A DNA stretch of 64,000 nucleotides from Archangium lansingense (lineage in GTDB: Bacteria; Myxococcota; Myxococcia; Myxococcales; Myxococcaceae), in the NCBI RefSeq assembly GCF_026626635.1, contig NZ_JAPNKA010000001.1:10648501-10712500 (forward strand). Reading direction: 5' to 3'. Below are positions 26,277-35,234 of the stretch, piece by piece (position 1 is the stretch's first letter; each line of letters begins with the position of its first letter). The notes below the pieces were generated by a model. It made no database searches. It saw nothing but the letters and a program-made list of their open reading frames with translations, and had not been told where the DNA came from. The position numbers and the translations under genes were made by a program.

Positions 26277-27875
26277 TCAATACGTCACCTTCAAGGAATC
26301 ATCCGTCTCCTCGACGGCGGACGCCTGCTCCGCGACGGGCGCCGGCATCGAAACCGGACACTGGAGCGGGTGGGCCCACTTCGCGGCCCGGTGACGTGCG
26401 AGGTGGAAGGCGGGCCAGCCGCCCGGCATCGGCTCGGTGAACCGGCAGAACATGCCGTGGACGTTCCGCGAGAACACGCTGTCGGGCGACTGCGCCAGGT
26501 ACGCGGACAGCTCCGGCGCAGCGTCCTCGGACAGGGACACCAGGTGCGACTCGTCCAGCACGTACCCCTCCGCGGCCCGAGCGAGGTTGCCCTGCGCGAT
26601 GAAGGCGTCGGGGTTGAGCACGTTCAGCGCAGCGAGGAAGCCGAGCGCCCCCACGAAGGCACCGATGGCGAAGCGCTCCGGGCGCCACCACAGCGTCACC
26701 GCGCGCCACACGAGCACCCCGGCCAGCGCCACCATGAAGACGTGCGTGTACACACGCAGGTGCGTGTAGCCGTAGGCGGACTCGTAGAGCGCCATGCGCT
26801 TCATCGCCGAGGCGAGGATGACCAGCACCAGCCCCACCATCACCGAGCACGCCACCCGGAAGGCAGTGACCTGCCCCTGGCCCTGCAACCGAGTCCAGCG
26901 CGCCAGCGCCAGGCTGAGCGCCAACGTCATCACCGACACCGCGAGCAATTCGAAGAAGCCGCGCCGGGCGTACTCCGAATAGCTCACGAACCTCGCGGGA
27001 AGCTGCGCCGCACCGAAGAGGAAGGCGAGCTGGATGGCGGTGAAGCCCAGGAAGAGCAGGTCCACCAACCCCACCAGCGTGAGGCTCTCAGTGAAGCCCA
27101 GACGGCCCTCGGCCGGAGTCACCTCCGCCTCACCCGCCTCGGCACCATTGCGACGCCGACGCTGCGCATGGGCGAGCAGCCCGAGCACTCCGAACGCGCT
27201 GCCCCCCACGAACACCAGTCGCCCCACCCCATCCAGGAACGTCATGCCCGGGTTGAAGGCCAGCACCCGCGCCACCGCCTCCTCGAAGACCGCGTCCGCC
27301 GAGACGAGCAGCGCGGTGAAGATGCCCAGCACGGGCACCGCGAGCAGCGCTCCCCGCACCACCGGCATCAGCTTCGGCACCTGCCTGCGGGCCGCCGACA
27401 GGTCCACCTCCGAACGCACCACGCCCGGAGGTAGGAGCACAGCTCGGAAGAAGGTGCCGAGCGCAGTGAACGGATAGCTCCACAGCCCGAGCCGCTCCAC
27501 GCGGCCCGCCGCCCAGAAGTGCGTCACCAGCAGCAGCAAGAAGCCCGAGGCAAGCACGTTGAGCGTCGTGAGGAACGGGCTCGCACGCACGAACACCATG
27601 CCGGAGAAGAACAGCAGCGGCACGAGCAGCCACGCATTGGGACGGGCCCGCTGCCAGCCCTCGCGCCCTCCCAGGCCGAGCAGCACCGCGAGGAGTAGCA
27701 CGATGAACAGCGGGAAGGAGAGGCCGAGCGCGGGCCCATCGAAGAGCACCTCGGCACAGGCGCCCAGCCCGAGCGACGCGAGCAAGGTCGCGAGGGGCCG
27801 GCGCAGTCGCGGAACGGCAGGTGCCGAGGGAGCCTCGGCATCATGGGTTGAGAAATCAGTGGCGGCGGTCGTCAT
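26277..27875 (-). CDS. DUF4173-family multi-pass membrane protein
   Basis: 532 aa from the ATG at 27875 (MTTAATDFSTHD), with GGAG 7 nt upstream; a long upstream open frame is an artefact of high GC. About a dozen hydrophobic helices, with LYESAYGYTHLRVYTHVFM and ALNVLNPDAFIAQGNLARA, the conserved segments of the DUF4153/DUF4173 family. The final 90 residues are a soluble tail ending in an acidic stretch. The molecular function of the family is unknown to me. Divergent from the beta-lactamase-fold gene at 28186. Confidence 0.85.
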   Translation of the reverse strand: MTTAATDFSTHDAEAPSAPAVPRLRRPLATLLASLGLGACAEVLFDGPALGLSFPLFIVLLLAVLLGLGGREGWQRARPNAWLLVPLLFFSGMVFVRASPFLTTLNVLASGFLLLLVTHFWAAGRVERLGLWSYPFTALGTFFRAVLLPPGVVRSEVDLSAARRQVPKLMPVVRGALLAVPVLGIFTALLVSADAVFEEAVARVLAFNPGMTFLDGVGRLVFVGGSAFGVLGLLAHAQRRRRNGAEAGEAEVTPAEGRLGFTESLTLVGLVDLLFLGFTAIQLAFLFGAAQLPARFVSYSEYARRGFFELLAVSVMTLALSLALARWTRLQGQGQVTAFRVACSVMVGLVLVILASAMKRMALYESAYGYTHLRVYTHVFMVALAGVLVWRAVTLWWRPERFAIGAFVGALGFLAALNVLNPDAFIAQGNLARAAEGYVLDESHLVSLSEDAAPELSAYLAQSPDSVFSRNVHGMFCRFTEPMPGGWPAFHLARHRAAKWAHPLQCPVSMPAPVAEQASAVEETDDSLKVTY

Positions 27876-28185
27876 ACGGGACTCCGAGAGCGAGTTCGCG
27901 CTGTGTTGTGCAAGGTTGGGCCCAGCCACGGTCGCGGCGAGCACCCACGCCCCGAACGGTCGGTTCGCGGCACCGAGCGGTCGGAACCAGGGAGACCCCG
28001 ATTGAGCACTGGCTCCACTCCCCTGCCCCCACGTGTCCGCGCTGCCACGCTGCGGCCGACGAGCCACCCTCTGCTTGCACCTGCACCATCCACCGACCAA
28101 CAGATGTTCCGACCCCTCCCCCGAGCACGATGGGCGTCCTGCCCACTTCGCTCGACACTGATGGGCAACCCCGTGGAGGAGGACC
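27876..28185. promoter_or_regulatory. 310-bp divergent intergenic region
   Basis: No gene is seen here. It should hold both divergent promoters. A CGGTCGG heptamer occurs twice, 21 bp apart (27957-27963 and 27978-27984), that is two helical turns. The first copy sits in CGAAC-N5-GTTCG (27953-27967), a 5-bp palindrome. This spacing suggests an operator for a dimeric regulator, but no -35/-10 pair could be assigned with confidence. Confidence 0.4.
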
Positions 28186-30153
28186 ATGTCGACAACGGAC
28201 CGTGTCCGTGCGGTGACCGCGTACCTCGGGTCCTGCCTCTTGATGCTCGGCCTGGCGCTCCCGGCACCCGCCTCGCCCTCCCCTTCGGAAGGGTCCCCTC
28301 CAAGGACGTCAACGACCCGGGGGCCCGCGGATGCCCGGGAGCTGGAGGGCTTCCTGGATGGCGTGCTGTCCGCCCAGCTTGAGGACTTCCACATCCCTGG
28401 AGCCGCCGTGGCGGTGGTGCGAGGCGAGCAACTCCTCGTCGCCAAGGGCTATGGCCATGCCGATCTCGACGCGCGCCAGGCCGTCATCGCCGACAGGACC
28501 CTCTTCCAGATTGGCTCGGTCACCAAGCTCTTCACCTGGACGGCGCTCATGCAGCTCGCCGAACGGGGCCAGCTCTCCCTGGACGCCGACATCAACACCT
28601 ACCTCGAGGATTGGAAGATCCCCGCGACCCAGCCCCAACCCATCACTCCGCACCACCTGATGTGTCACACGGCGGGGTTCGATGAATGGCCGCTGTCGGC
28701 CTCCGTTCCTCCCGAGAAACTTCAGCCCCTGGGGAGCGCCCTGGCACGGGAAATACCCGCCCGGCTCCACCCTCCGGGAGAGATTCAGGCCTACTCCAAT
28801 TACGGAGCAGCCCTGGCCGGCTACATCATCGAGCAGGTCACGGGGACGCCCTACGAGCAGTACATCGAGGAGAACATCCTCGCGCCGCTCGACATGCGCC
28901 ACAGCACCGCCCGGCAACCGCCCCCCCCTGAGCTGGCCGCCTCCCTATCCAAGGGGTACACCGTCATGGGCGGTCTCCCGCTCACGGAGCCCTTCCAATA
29001 CCTCCAGTTGGGGCCCGCGGGCTCGGTGAGCGCCACCGTCACCGATATGGCGAAGTTCATGATGGCCCACCTGCAACGGGGCCGGTACGGCGAACACCGC
29101 ATCCTGCGAGAGGAGACCGCTGAGCGGATGCACCACCAGCTCTTCACTCCGGATCCAAGACTGAGTGGCTGTGCCCATGGATTCATCGAAGAGTCGCACA
29201 ACGGCCAGCGAGTGCTCACGCACAGCGGAGGAACGGGGGTCGTCAACAGCCTGCTGGTGCTGCTGCCCGTGAGCGATGTCGGCCTGTTCGTCGCCTACAA
29301 CAGCGGGGGGAAGGGCAACCTGGGAGAGGCAGCGAGCGAGGTACTCCAACAGGCTTTCATCGATCGCTACTACCCGGCACCGGTGCCTCCACGACCCCTC
29401 CCCATGGCGGGCGCCGCACAACGTGCCGAGCGATTCGCGGGTTCCTACCGGTTCACCCGTACCCAGGCCGCCACCTTCCAGAAGTTCTTCCAGCGGAACC
29501 TGGACACCTACGTGAGCGTCGCACCCGATGGAGCCTTGCTGCTGAGTGGATCCGAAGGCGTTCCCATCCGGTGGGTCGAGGTGGAACCCCTGCTGTTCCA
29601 GAGGGCGGAAGGCTGGCCTGTCTCAGCCCGGATGGCGTTCCGCGAGGACTCGCAGGGCCGCATCTCGCACCTGTTCAAGGAGACGTACGCGGCCGCACAT
29701 GAAAAGAGACCCTGGTACGAGGGCAGAGTCCTCACAGACGTCCTGTGGGCCACGTGCATGGGCCTCTTCCTATCGACCCTGGTGCTCTGGCCGTTCACCG
29801 CCGTCCTGCGCCGCTACAAGCCAGAGGACCCGCACGCGCCACCCCGCTCCCGGATGGCACGCGGGGTGGCGGTGACAACCAGTGCCCTGGGCTTGCTGTT
29901 TCTGCCTGGAATCACAGTGGCCCTGAGCTCCGCCCAGCCGCTCTCTCACATTCCGCTGTCCGTGAAGGCGATGTTGGCCCTGGGGCTCGTGTTCGCCGTG
30001 CTGGCGCTCACCACCCTGGGATTCGCCGTGCGGGCCTGGGTGCGGCGCGACTGGAGCATGACCGGGCGCGTGCACTACACAATGATCGCGCTCGCCGCGG
30101 TGGCCTTCATCTGGTGGATGCACGTGTGGAACCTGCTGGGATTCCGTTATTGA
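28186..30153 (+). CDS. serine hydrolase, beta-lactamase (class C/PBP) fold with C-terminal membrane domain
   Basis: 655 aa; the start has an ideal GGAGGAGG site. A signal peptide covers about 1-30. The beta-lactamase domain (about 50-380) has the full catalytic set: nucleophile SVTK (Ser about 111), YSN (Tyr about 203) and HSGG (about 346). A C-terminal region (about 415-510) of beta type is followed by four predicted membrane helices (about 520-650). This is the architecture of esterase or D-aminopeptidase-like members of the family rather than a true antibiotic-resistance enzyme; the substrate cannot be read from sequence. Confidence 0.9.
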   Translation: MSTTDRVRAVTAYLGSCLLMLGLALPAPASPSPSEGSPPRTSTTRGPADARELEGFLDGVLSAQLEDFHIPGAAVAVVRGEQLLVAKGYGHADLDARQAVIADRTLFQIGSVTKLFTWTALMQLAERGQLSLDADINTYLEDWKIPATQPQPITPHHLMCHTAGFDEWPLSASVPPEKLQPLGSALAREIPARLHPPGEIQAYSNYGAALAGYIIEQVTGTPYEQYIEENILAPLDMRHSTARQPPPPELAASLSKGYTVMGGLPLTEPFQYLQLGPAGSVSATVTDMAKFMMAHLQRGRYGEHRILREETAERMHHQLFTPDPRLSGCAHGFIEESHNGQRVLTHSGGTGVVNSLLVLLPVSDVGLFVAYNSGGKGNLGEAASEVLQQAFIDRYYPAPVPPRPLPMAGAAQRAERFAGSYRFTRTQAATFQKFFQRNLDTYVSVAPDGALLLSGSEGVPIRWVEVEPLLFQRAEGWPVSARMAFREDSQGRISHLFKETYAAAHEKRPWYEGRVLTDVLWATCMGLFLSTLVLWPFTAVLRRYKPEDPHAPPRSRMARGVAVTTSALGLLFLPGITVALSSAQPLSHIPLSVKAMLALGLVFAVLALTTLGFAVRAWVRRDWSMTGRVHYTMIALAAVAFIWWMHVWNLLGFRY

Positions 30154-30288
30154 GACCACGCCCTCCCCGGCCCACCGCGGTCCATACCGGCCGTGAAGAA
30201 ACTCCACGAAGCGTCCTCCCCGGTGGACCCCGGACGGCCGGTTTCTCGGCATGACGCCCGAAGACGGGTAGGCTGGCCCCTCTTCACC

Positions 30289-33240
30289 ATGGGCGGCGCG
30301 GCGGAGCTCTTCACCCGGCACGTATTCCTCGACCTCGAGACGACGGGGTTGGATCCGCGTGTCGACGAGGTCATCGAGCTCGGGGCCCTCTTCATCGAAA
30401 ACGGCCGGGTGGTGGACCGCTACGTCCACTTCTTCGCCGCCTCTCGTCCCCTGCCCCTCACCATCCGCAGGCTCACGGGTATCGAAGATTCGATGCTCGC
30501 CGGTCAGCCCCGGCTCGCCGAGAAGGTGCCCGAGCTGCGCCAGAAGCTCACCGGCTGGACCGTGGTGGCCCACAACGCCTCCTTCGAGAAGGGCTTCCTG
30601 CCGGACCTGCTCGGCCCCATCCGCGCCCCGGTGCTCGACTCGTGCGAGCTGATGCACTACCTGCATCCGGAGCTATCCAGCCACTCGCTGGAATCCCTGA
30701 TGCGCTGGGCCGGCAAGGGACCTCGTGCCCGCCACCGCGCCATGACGGACTGCGAGGCCACCTACGCCGTGCTGCTGCACGCACTGGACGGCTGCATCCG
30801 CGACGGGCGCGCCGATGACCTCGCCGACCTGCTGGAGACGTTGGATCCACGCGCCGCACTGCGGCTGGCGCAGATTGAAGCCGGTGAGTCCGGGGTGGAG
30901 CTGGACGGAGAGATCGACCCAGACGCGGCGCCCCTCGTCTCGATGCTCACCGGCCTGTGGAACCTGTGCCGGGCCCAGCCTGCCCCGCTGAAGCTGGAGG
31001 CCACGGGCTTCCTCCCCGGACGTGCCGAGCGCCAGCGGGCCAATGGCTCGAAGCCCCCTCCCGAGCAGCCGGATGAGAGCACCCCGGTGCTGCCCGTGCG
31101 CTCCGAGGAAGTGTCGGCATTGCTCGGCCCTGGAGGAGCCTTGGAGCGCGCCCAGGAGGGCTTCGCGGCCCGCCCCGCCCAGCTCGAGATGGCCCAGGCC
31201 GTGGCCCGCACGCTCTCCGACGGTGGACAGCTCGCAGTAGAGGCCGGCACCGGCACGGGCAAGTCGCTCGCGTACCTTGCACCCGCCGCCCTCTTCGCCG
31301 CCCGCAACGGACGCAAGGTGGGCGTGGCCCCGCACACCAAGACGCTGCAGGACCAGCTCATCGAAAAGGACCTGCCCCGCCTGCACCGCGCCACCGGCGG
31401 CGCCTTCTCGTACACGCTCCTCAAGGGCCAGACGAACTACCTCTGCCGCCGCCGCGCGCTGGACGTCACCCGCGTGGAGCCCGGCATGGGCCACGCCGCT
31501 CGCGCTCCTCGCGCCTACCTGCGCGCCCTCATGCGCCGCGGCCCGGATGGAGACCTCGACCGGCTGAGCCACTGGTTCCGCGAGCGCTTCCCCGTGCTGC
31601 ACGCGCTGGCCCCGGCGGTGCGCTCCGAGGCTTCCACCACGCTCGGCGAGCGCTGCCCCCACTTCCGCCGCTGCTACTACCACTCGGCGGTGGCCCAGGC
31701 GCGCGACGCGGACGTGCTCGTCATCAACCAGTCGCTCGCCTTCGCCTGGCCCGCCCGGTACCCGAAGCTGGAGCACCTCGTGCTCGACGAGGCCCACGAG
31801 GTGGAGGACGTGGCCACCACCGCGCTCTCCTCGGAGCTATCGGATCTGGCCTTCAGCCGGCTCGCCGAGCGGCTGCACGGGCGCGACGGGCGGCGCGGTC
31901 TCTTCGCCGAGCTGCGGCGAGCCCTCTTCGCCGCACGGCGCGCCGAGGCCCGCGTGCTGATGAGCGAAATCGACAGCGCCCTGCTCTCGGTGGGCTCGGC
32001 CTCGCGCGCCCTCGGCGAGCGGGTGACGGCCCTGTGCGAGCCGGCCGCGGCGAACGCCTCCGAGGACGCGGACGAGTCCGCCTACGCACCGGAGCTGCGC
32101 ATCACCCCCCAGGTGCGGACCTCACCCGCCTGGGAGCCCGTGCGCGAGGGACTGCTGGATCTGCGCGAGTGTCTCCAGCACCTGCACAAGCTGCTCACGG
32201 TGGGCTTGCAGGAGATACTCCCGGACCTGGCGGTGAAGATTCCGCCGCTGGAGCGCGAGCTGGCGGGAGGCGTGTCGGAGGTGCTGGAGCTGACCACGCT
32301 GACCTCGGAGCTGTCCGATGAGCCGGCGGAGGGCCGGTGCTACGCGGCCACGGCGGTGCCTCGCAAGCAGCGCTGGAGCCTGAGCGCGCAGCCGGTGAAC
32401 GTGGCGCCCTACGTGTCCCGGGACTTCGCGCAGCACAAGCGGGCCCTGGTGCTGGCCTCGGCCACGCTGAGCACGGGCACCGAGCGGACGCCGTACGTGC
32501 TCGGACGACTGGGACTGGATGGGCGCAACGAGGGGATTCCCGCGCCTCGGCTGCTGCGCGCGCCCACGCCCTTTGATCTGCGCAAGCAGGCCCTGGTGGT
32601 GCTCGTCATGGACGCGCCGCGCGCGCACGAGGAGCCCTTCATCGACTGGGCCGCGACGCGTGTGTCTGGGATAGCCCAGGTGATGGGCGGGCGAGTGCTG
32701 GGACTGTTCGCCTCCACGCGGCGGATGGAGCGCGTGGGAGACCTGGTGCGGGCGAAGCTGGAGCCGCAGGGCATCGAAGTGATGCGCCAGTCACGTGGGC
32801 ACGGGCGCTCGCTGGCGGCGAGGCAGGAGAAGGACACCGGCACGGTGCTGCTGGGCACGAAGAGCTTCTGGCAGGGCGTGGACATTCCCGGCCGGGGCGT
32901 GGGGTGCGTCTTCATCGACAAGCTGCCGCTGGAGCCCGCCAGCCGCCCGCTGGTGGCCTCGCGCGAGGAGCCACTCGCCCGCGGAAACAACACACACCTG
33001 GGCTTCCTCCACTACCGGCTGCCCCGGGCCATGCTGATGCTGCGCCAGGGTGTGGGCCGGCTCATCCGCTCGCATGGGGACCGGGGTGTGGTCGTCATCG
33101 CCGATCCGGGTCACCCCAGCTACCGGCAGCTCCTGCTGGACGCGCTCGCCGGCTACCGCGTGGAGCTGCTCCCCTGGTCCGAGGCTCGCGTACGCCTCTA
33201 CTCCGCCATCGAGGAGATGGGGCTCATCCGCAGGGCCTGA
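30289..33240 (+). CDS. DnaQ-like exonuclease fused to DinG/XPD-type helicase
   Basis: 983 aa. Residues about 10-180 are a DEDDh 3'-5' exonuclease: VFLDLETTGLD, LTGIEDSML, VVAHNASFEKGF and ARHRAMTDCEAT. After a linker, a superfamily-2 helicase follows: Walker A EAGTGTGKS (about 318-326), motif II LDEAHEVED (about 500), motif VI MLRQGVGRLIRSHGDRGV. Cysteines in NYLCRRR and ERCPHFRRCYYH lie where DinG/XPD proteins hold a 4Fe-4S cluster, but I count only three of the usual four. It probably acts in repair of DNA or R-loop structures. The ATG at 30289 is chosen because the exonuclease begins there; an in-frame start exists 32 codons upstream. Confidence 0.92.
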   Translation: MGGAAELFTRHVFLDLETTGLDPRVDEVIELGALFIENGRVVDRYVHFFAASRPLPLTIRRLTGIEDSMLAGQPRLAEKVPELRQKLTGWTVVAHNASFEKGFLPDLLGPIRAPVLDSCELMHYLHPELSSHSLESLMRWAGKGPRARHRAMTDCEATYAVLLHALDGCIRDGRADDLADLLETLDPRAALRLAQIEAGESGVELDGEIDPDAAPLVSMLTGLWNLCRAQPAPLKLEATGFLPGRAERQRANGSKPPPEQPDESTPVLPVRSEEVSALLGPGGALERAQEGFAARPAQLEMAQAVARTLSDGGQLAVEAGTGTGKSLAYLAPAALFAARNGRKVGVAPHTKTLQDQLIEKDLPRLHRATGGAFSYTLLKGQTNYLCRRRALDVTRVEPGMGHAARAPRAYLRALMRRGPDGDLDRLSHWFRERFPVLHALAPAVRSEASTTLGERCPHFRRCYYHSAVAQARDADVLVINQSLAFAWPARYPKLEHLVLDEAHEVEDVATTALSSELSDLAFSRLAERLHGRDGRRGLFAELRRALFAARRAEARVLMSEIDSALLSVGSASRALGERVTALCEPAAANASEDADESAYAPELRITPQVRTSPAWEPVREGLLDLRECLQHLHKLLTVGLQEILPDLAVKIPPLERELAGGVSEVLELTTLTSELSDEPAEGRCYAATAVPRKQRWSLSAQPVNVAPYVSRDFAQHKRALVLASATLSTGTERTPYVLGRLGLDGRNEGIPAPRLLRAPTPFDLRKQALVVLVMDAPRAHEEPFIDWAATRVSGIAQVMGGRVLGLFASTRRMERVGDLVRAKLEPQGIEVMRQSRGHGRSLAARQEKDTGTVLLGTKSFWQGVDIPGRGVGCVFIDKLPLEPASRPLVASREEPLARGNNTHLGFLHYRLPRAMLMLRQGVGRLIRSHGDRGVVVIADPGHPSYRQLLLDALAGYRVELLPWSEARVRLYSAIEEMGLIRRA

Positions 33241-33270
33241 GGCCGGGGGGGTCTTTCCTCTCACCTGGGG

Positions 33271-34026
33271 ATGGCCGAGAGTATGGCCATGTCTCCCTGG
33301 ATGGCTCTCGCGTGGCTGTGGCTGCTGATGACCGTCATCTCCCTCGTCTCGGGCGTGGTGATGGCGCTCGTGTGCTGGGGCGTGGGCGCCTCCCTCTCGG
33401 AGGTTCGCTTCCATCTCGGCCCCCCGCTGCTCACCGTCCGCCTCCGGGGCGTCAAGTGGAGCTTCGGCTTCATCAACACCGGTGCGAGCGTCACCTTCGA
33501 ACCGCTCGGAATCCGCAGGGATGGGACGGACGACAACAGCTTCCTACGGCTCGCCCTGCCGCTCCGGCTCATCGCCCTTGCCAGCACGGTCGCCGGAATG
33601 CTCCTGCTCGCCGTGGCGTGCCTGTCGCCCGAGCGGGGCCTCGCGGCGTTCACCTCGGGGTTCGAGCAGGTGGTCAACGTCTTCCTCGCGCGGGAGCGGG
33701 TGGTCTCCTTCTTCGCGCTGCTGAGGACCGAGGGCTTCGTGCCGGCGCTCGGCGTGCTCTCGGCGAAGCTCGCGGCCCTCAACCTGCTCCCGCTGCCTCC
33801 GCTCACCGGTTACATGCTCCTGCGCGAGCTCTGGCTGGCCGTGTTGAGGCCCCAGATACGGAGCAACTCCGTGCCAGCCTGGGGCATGACGCTGGTGCTC
33901 ATGCTCTTCCTGGGCTGGGGCTACGGCCTCTATGAAGGCCTCGCGAACCCGAACTCGAAGGAGCCCGGGCTCTCGACCATGCTCCAGGAGGCGAAACGGC
34001 TCATCGGGACCGCCGCAGATCCTTGA
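33271..34026 (+). CDS. M50/site-2-protease-like membrane protein lacking the zinc motif
   Basis: 251 aa with about four membrane helices. SEVRFHLGPPLLTVRLRGVKWSFGF resembles the segment after the first catalytic helix of RseP-type proteases, and LAALNLLPLPPLTGYMLLREL matches their NxxPxPxLDG motif, with Thr in place of the zinc-ligand Asp. Where HExxH should stand, in the first helix, there is SGVVMA. It is therefore probably a non-catalytic homolog (see findings). The start could be 33271, 33283 or 33289; GAGAG lies well placed for 33289. It begins 30 nt after the helicase gene. Confidence 0.75.
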   Translation: MAESMAMSPWMALAWLWLLMTVISLVSGVVMALVCWGVGASLSEVRFHLGPPLLTVRLRGVKWSFGFINTGASVTFEPLGIRRDGTDDNSFLRLALPLRLIALASTVAGMLLLAVACLSPERGLAAFTSGFEQVVNVFLARERVVSFFALLRTEGFVPALGVLSAKLAALNLLPLPPLTGYMLLRELWLAVLRPQIRSNSVPAWGMTLVLMLFLGWGYGLYEGLANPNSKEPGLSTMLQEAKRLIGTAADP

Positions 34027-34041
34027 ACGGCTCCAGGCGCC

Positions 34042-35166
34042 TCACTTGAAGCGCGTGGCCAGCTTCTGGAAGCGCGGGTCCTTGCGCACGTTCTCCAGGT
34101 CCGGATCGGACAGGGGCCAGTTGCTCTTGAGCCCCGCGTCCAGGGCCTTCCCGAGGTATTCGAGCGCCCGATCGTTGTCCGCCTTCAGCGAGTAGACGCA
34201 CGCCGTGTTGTAGAGCGACAGGAGCCGCTGGTCCTTCGACTCGGCCGCGCGGGCATAGGCGTCGATCGCCCCGTCATACTCCTTCATGGCGGTGAGCGTC
34301 TGGCCGAGCTGGCTCCACAGGTTCGCATCGCCAGGCTGCGCCTTCAGCAGCTCGCGGTACGTGTCCACCGCCGCCTTCCAGTTCTTGTCCTGGGCGTAGA
34401 CGCCGGCCTGCTGGATGGCACGGCCCCGCTCGTCGAGGCTCGGGTTGAAGAGCGAGTACTCCGTCAGCAGGTAGGGCTCCGGCGTCCACTTGTACTCCAT
34501 GTACTGAGCCGTCTCGTCCGCGACGCGCTTGCCCAGGAGCCGGGCGACGACATGCAGCGAGCCGTCGATGCCCGCGGACACGCCCGCGGTCGTCACGATA
34601 CGGCCCGAGTCGATGAAGCGGCGCCCGTGGTGAATACGGGCCTTGGGAGCCATCTTCTGGAGGCTGTCGATGGAGCGGAAGTAGGTCGTGGCGTCCAGCC
34701 CGTCCAGCAGCCCGGCCTTCCCCAGGGTCATCGCGCCGGTGCAGACCGTCAGCGCCAGCTCGGACTCACCGGCGGCCTTGGAGATCCACTTCATGAACTC
34801 CGCGTCCTGGAGCACCACCTGGGTGCCGCCGCCCGGGATGACCACGATGTCCGGCCTGGGCGCGTCCTCGATGGAGAACTCGGGAACCACCTTGAGGAAC
34901 TGCTGGCTGGTCAGCGGCGCCTTCGTGCGCCCCACCGTGTACACCTTGAAGGCCTTCTCCTGTCCCGAGGCACCGAAGCCGCTGGCCGCCTGGAACACCT
35001 CCGCCGGCCCGGCGAAGTCGAGCACCTCCACGCTCTCGTAGAGGACGATGGCGACATTGCGCGTGTACGGCTTGCGAGGTGACTTCGTCTCGGGAGCAGC
35101 CTCCCCCGTGGACGAGGCAAGGAGCAGACACACGACGAGCGACATCCACCATGAGACTCTGGACAT
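34042..35166 (-). CDS. exported DJ-1/PfpI-family protein with C-terminal TPR repeats
   Basis: 374 aa; the ATG at 35166 has an AGGGGGAA site. A signal peptide MSRVSWWMSLVVCLLLASSTGEA leads to a DJ-1/PfpI (class I glutamine amidotransferase-like) domain at about 35-210, with PDIVVIPGGGTQ and the nucleophile elbow TVCTGAMTLGKAGLLDG. The C-terminal third holds about three TPR helices pairs (AVDTYRELLKAQPGDANLWSQLG; GAIDAYARAAESKDQRLLSLY). The same domain occurs in the regulator encoded 68 nt upstream on the same strand. An exported DJ-1 domain with TPRs is unusual; the ligand is unknown. Confidence 0.88.
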   Translation of the reverse strand: MSRVSWWMSLVVCLLLASSTGEAAPETKSPRKPYTRNVAIVLYESVEVLDFAGPAEVFQAASGFGASGQEKAFKVYTVGRTKAPLTSQQFLKVVPEFSIEDAPRPDIVVIPGGGTQVVLQDAEFMKWISKAAGESELALTVCTGAMTLGKAGLLDGLDATTYFRSIDSLQKMAPKARIHHGRRFIDSGRIVTTAGVSAGIDGSLHVVARLLGKRVADETAQYMEYKWTPEPYLLTEYSLFNPSLDERGRAIQQAGVYAQDKNWKAAVDTYRELLKAQPGDANLWSQLGQTLTAMKEYDGAIDAYARAAESKDQRLLSLYNTACVYSLKADNDRALEYLGKALDAGLKSNWPLSDPDLENVRKDPRFQKLATRFK

Positions 35167-35234
35167 GAGTTCCCCCTGTTCCGGGACGAGGGCCCCGGCT
35201 GAACTGAAACGGATTGTTGCGAGAGGACCGCGCA

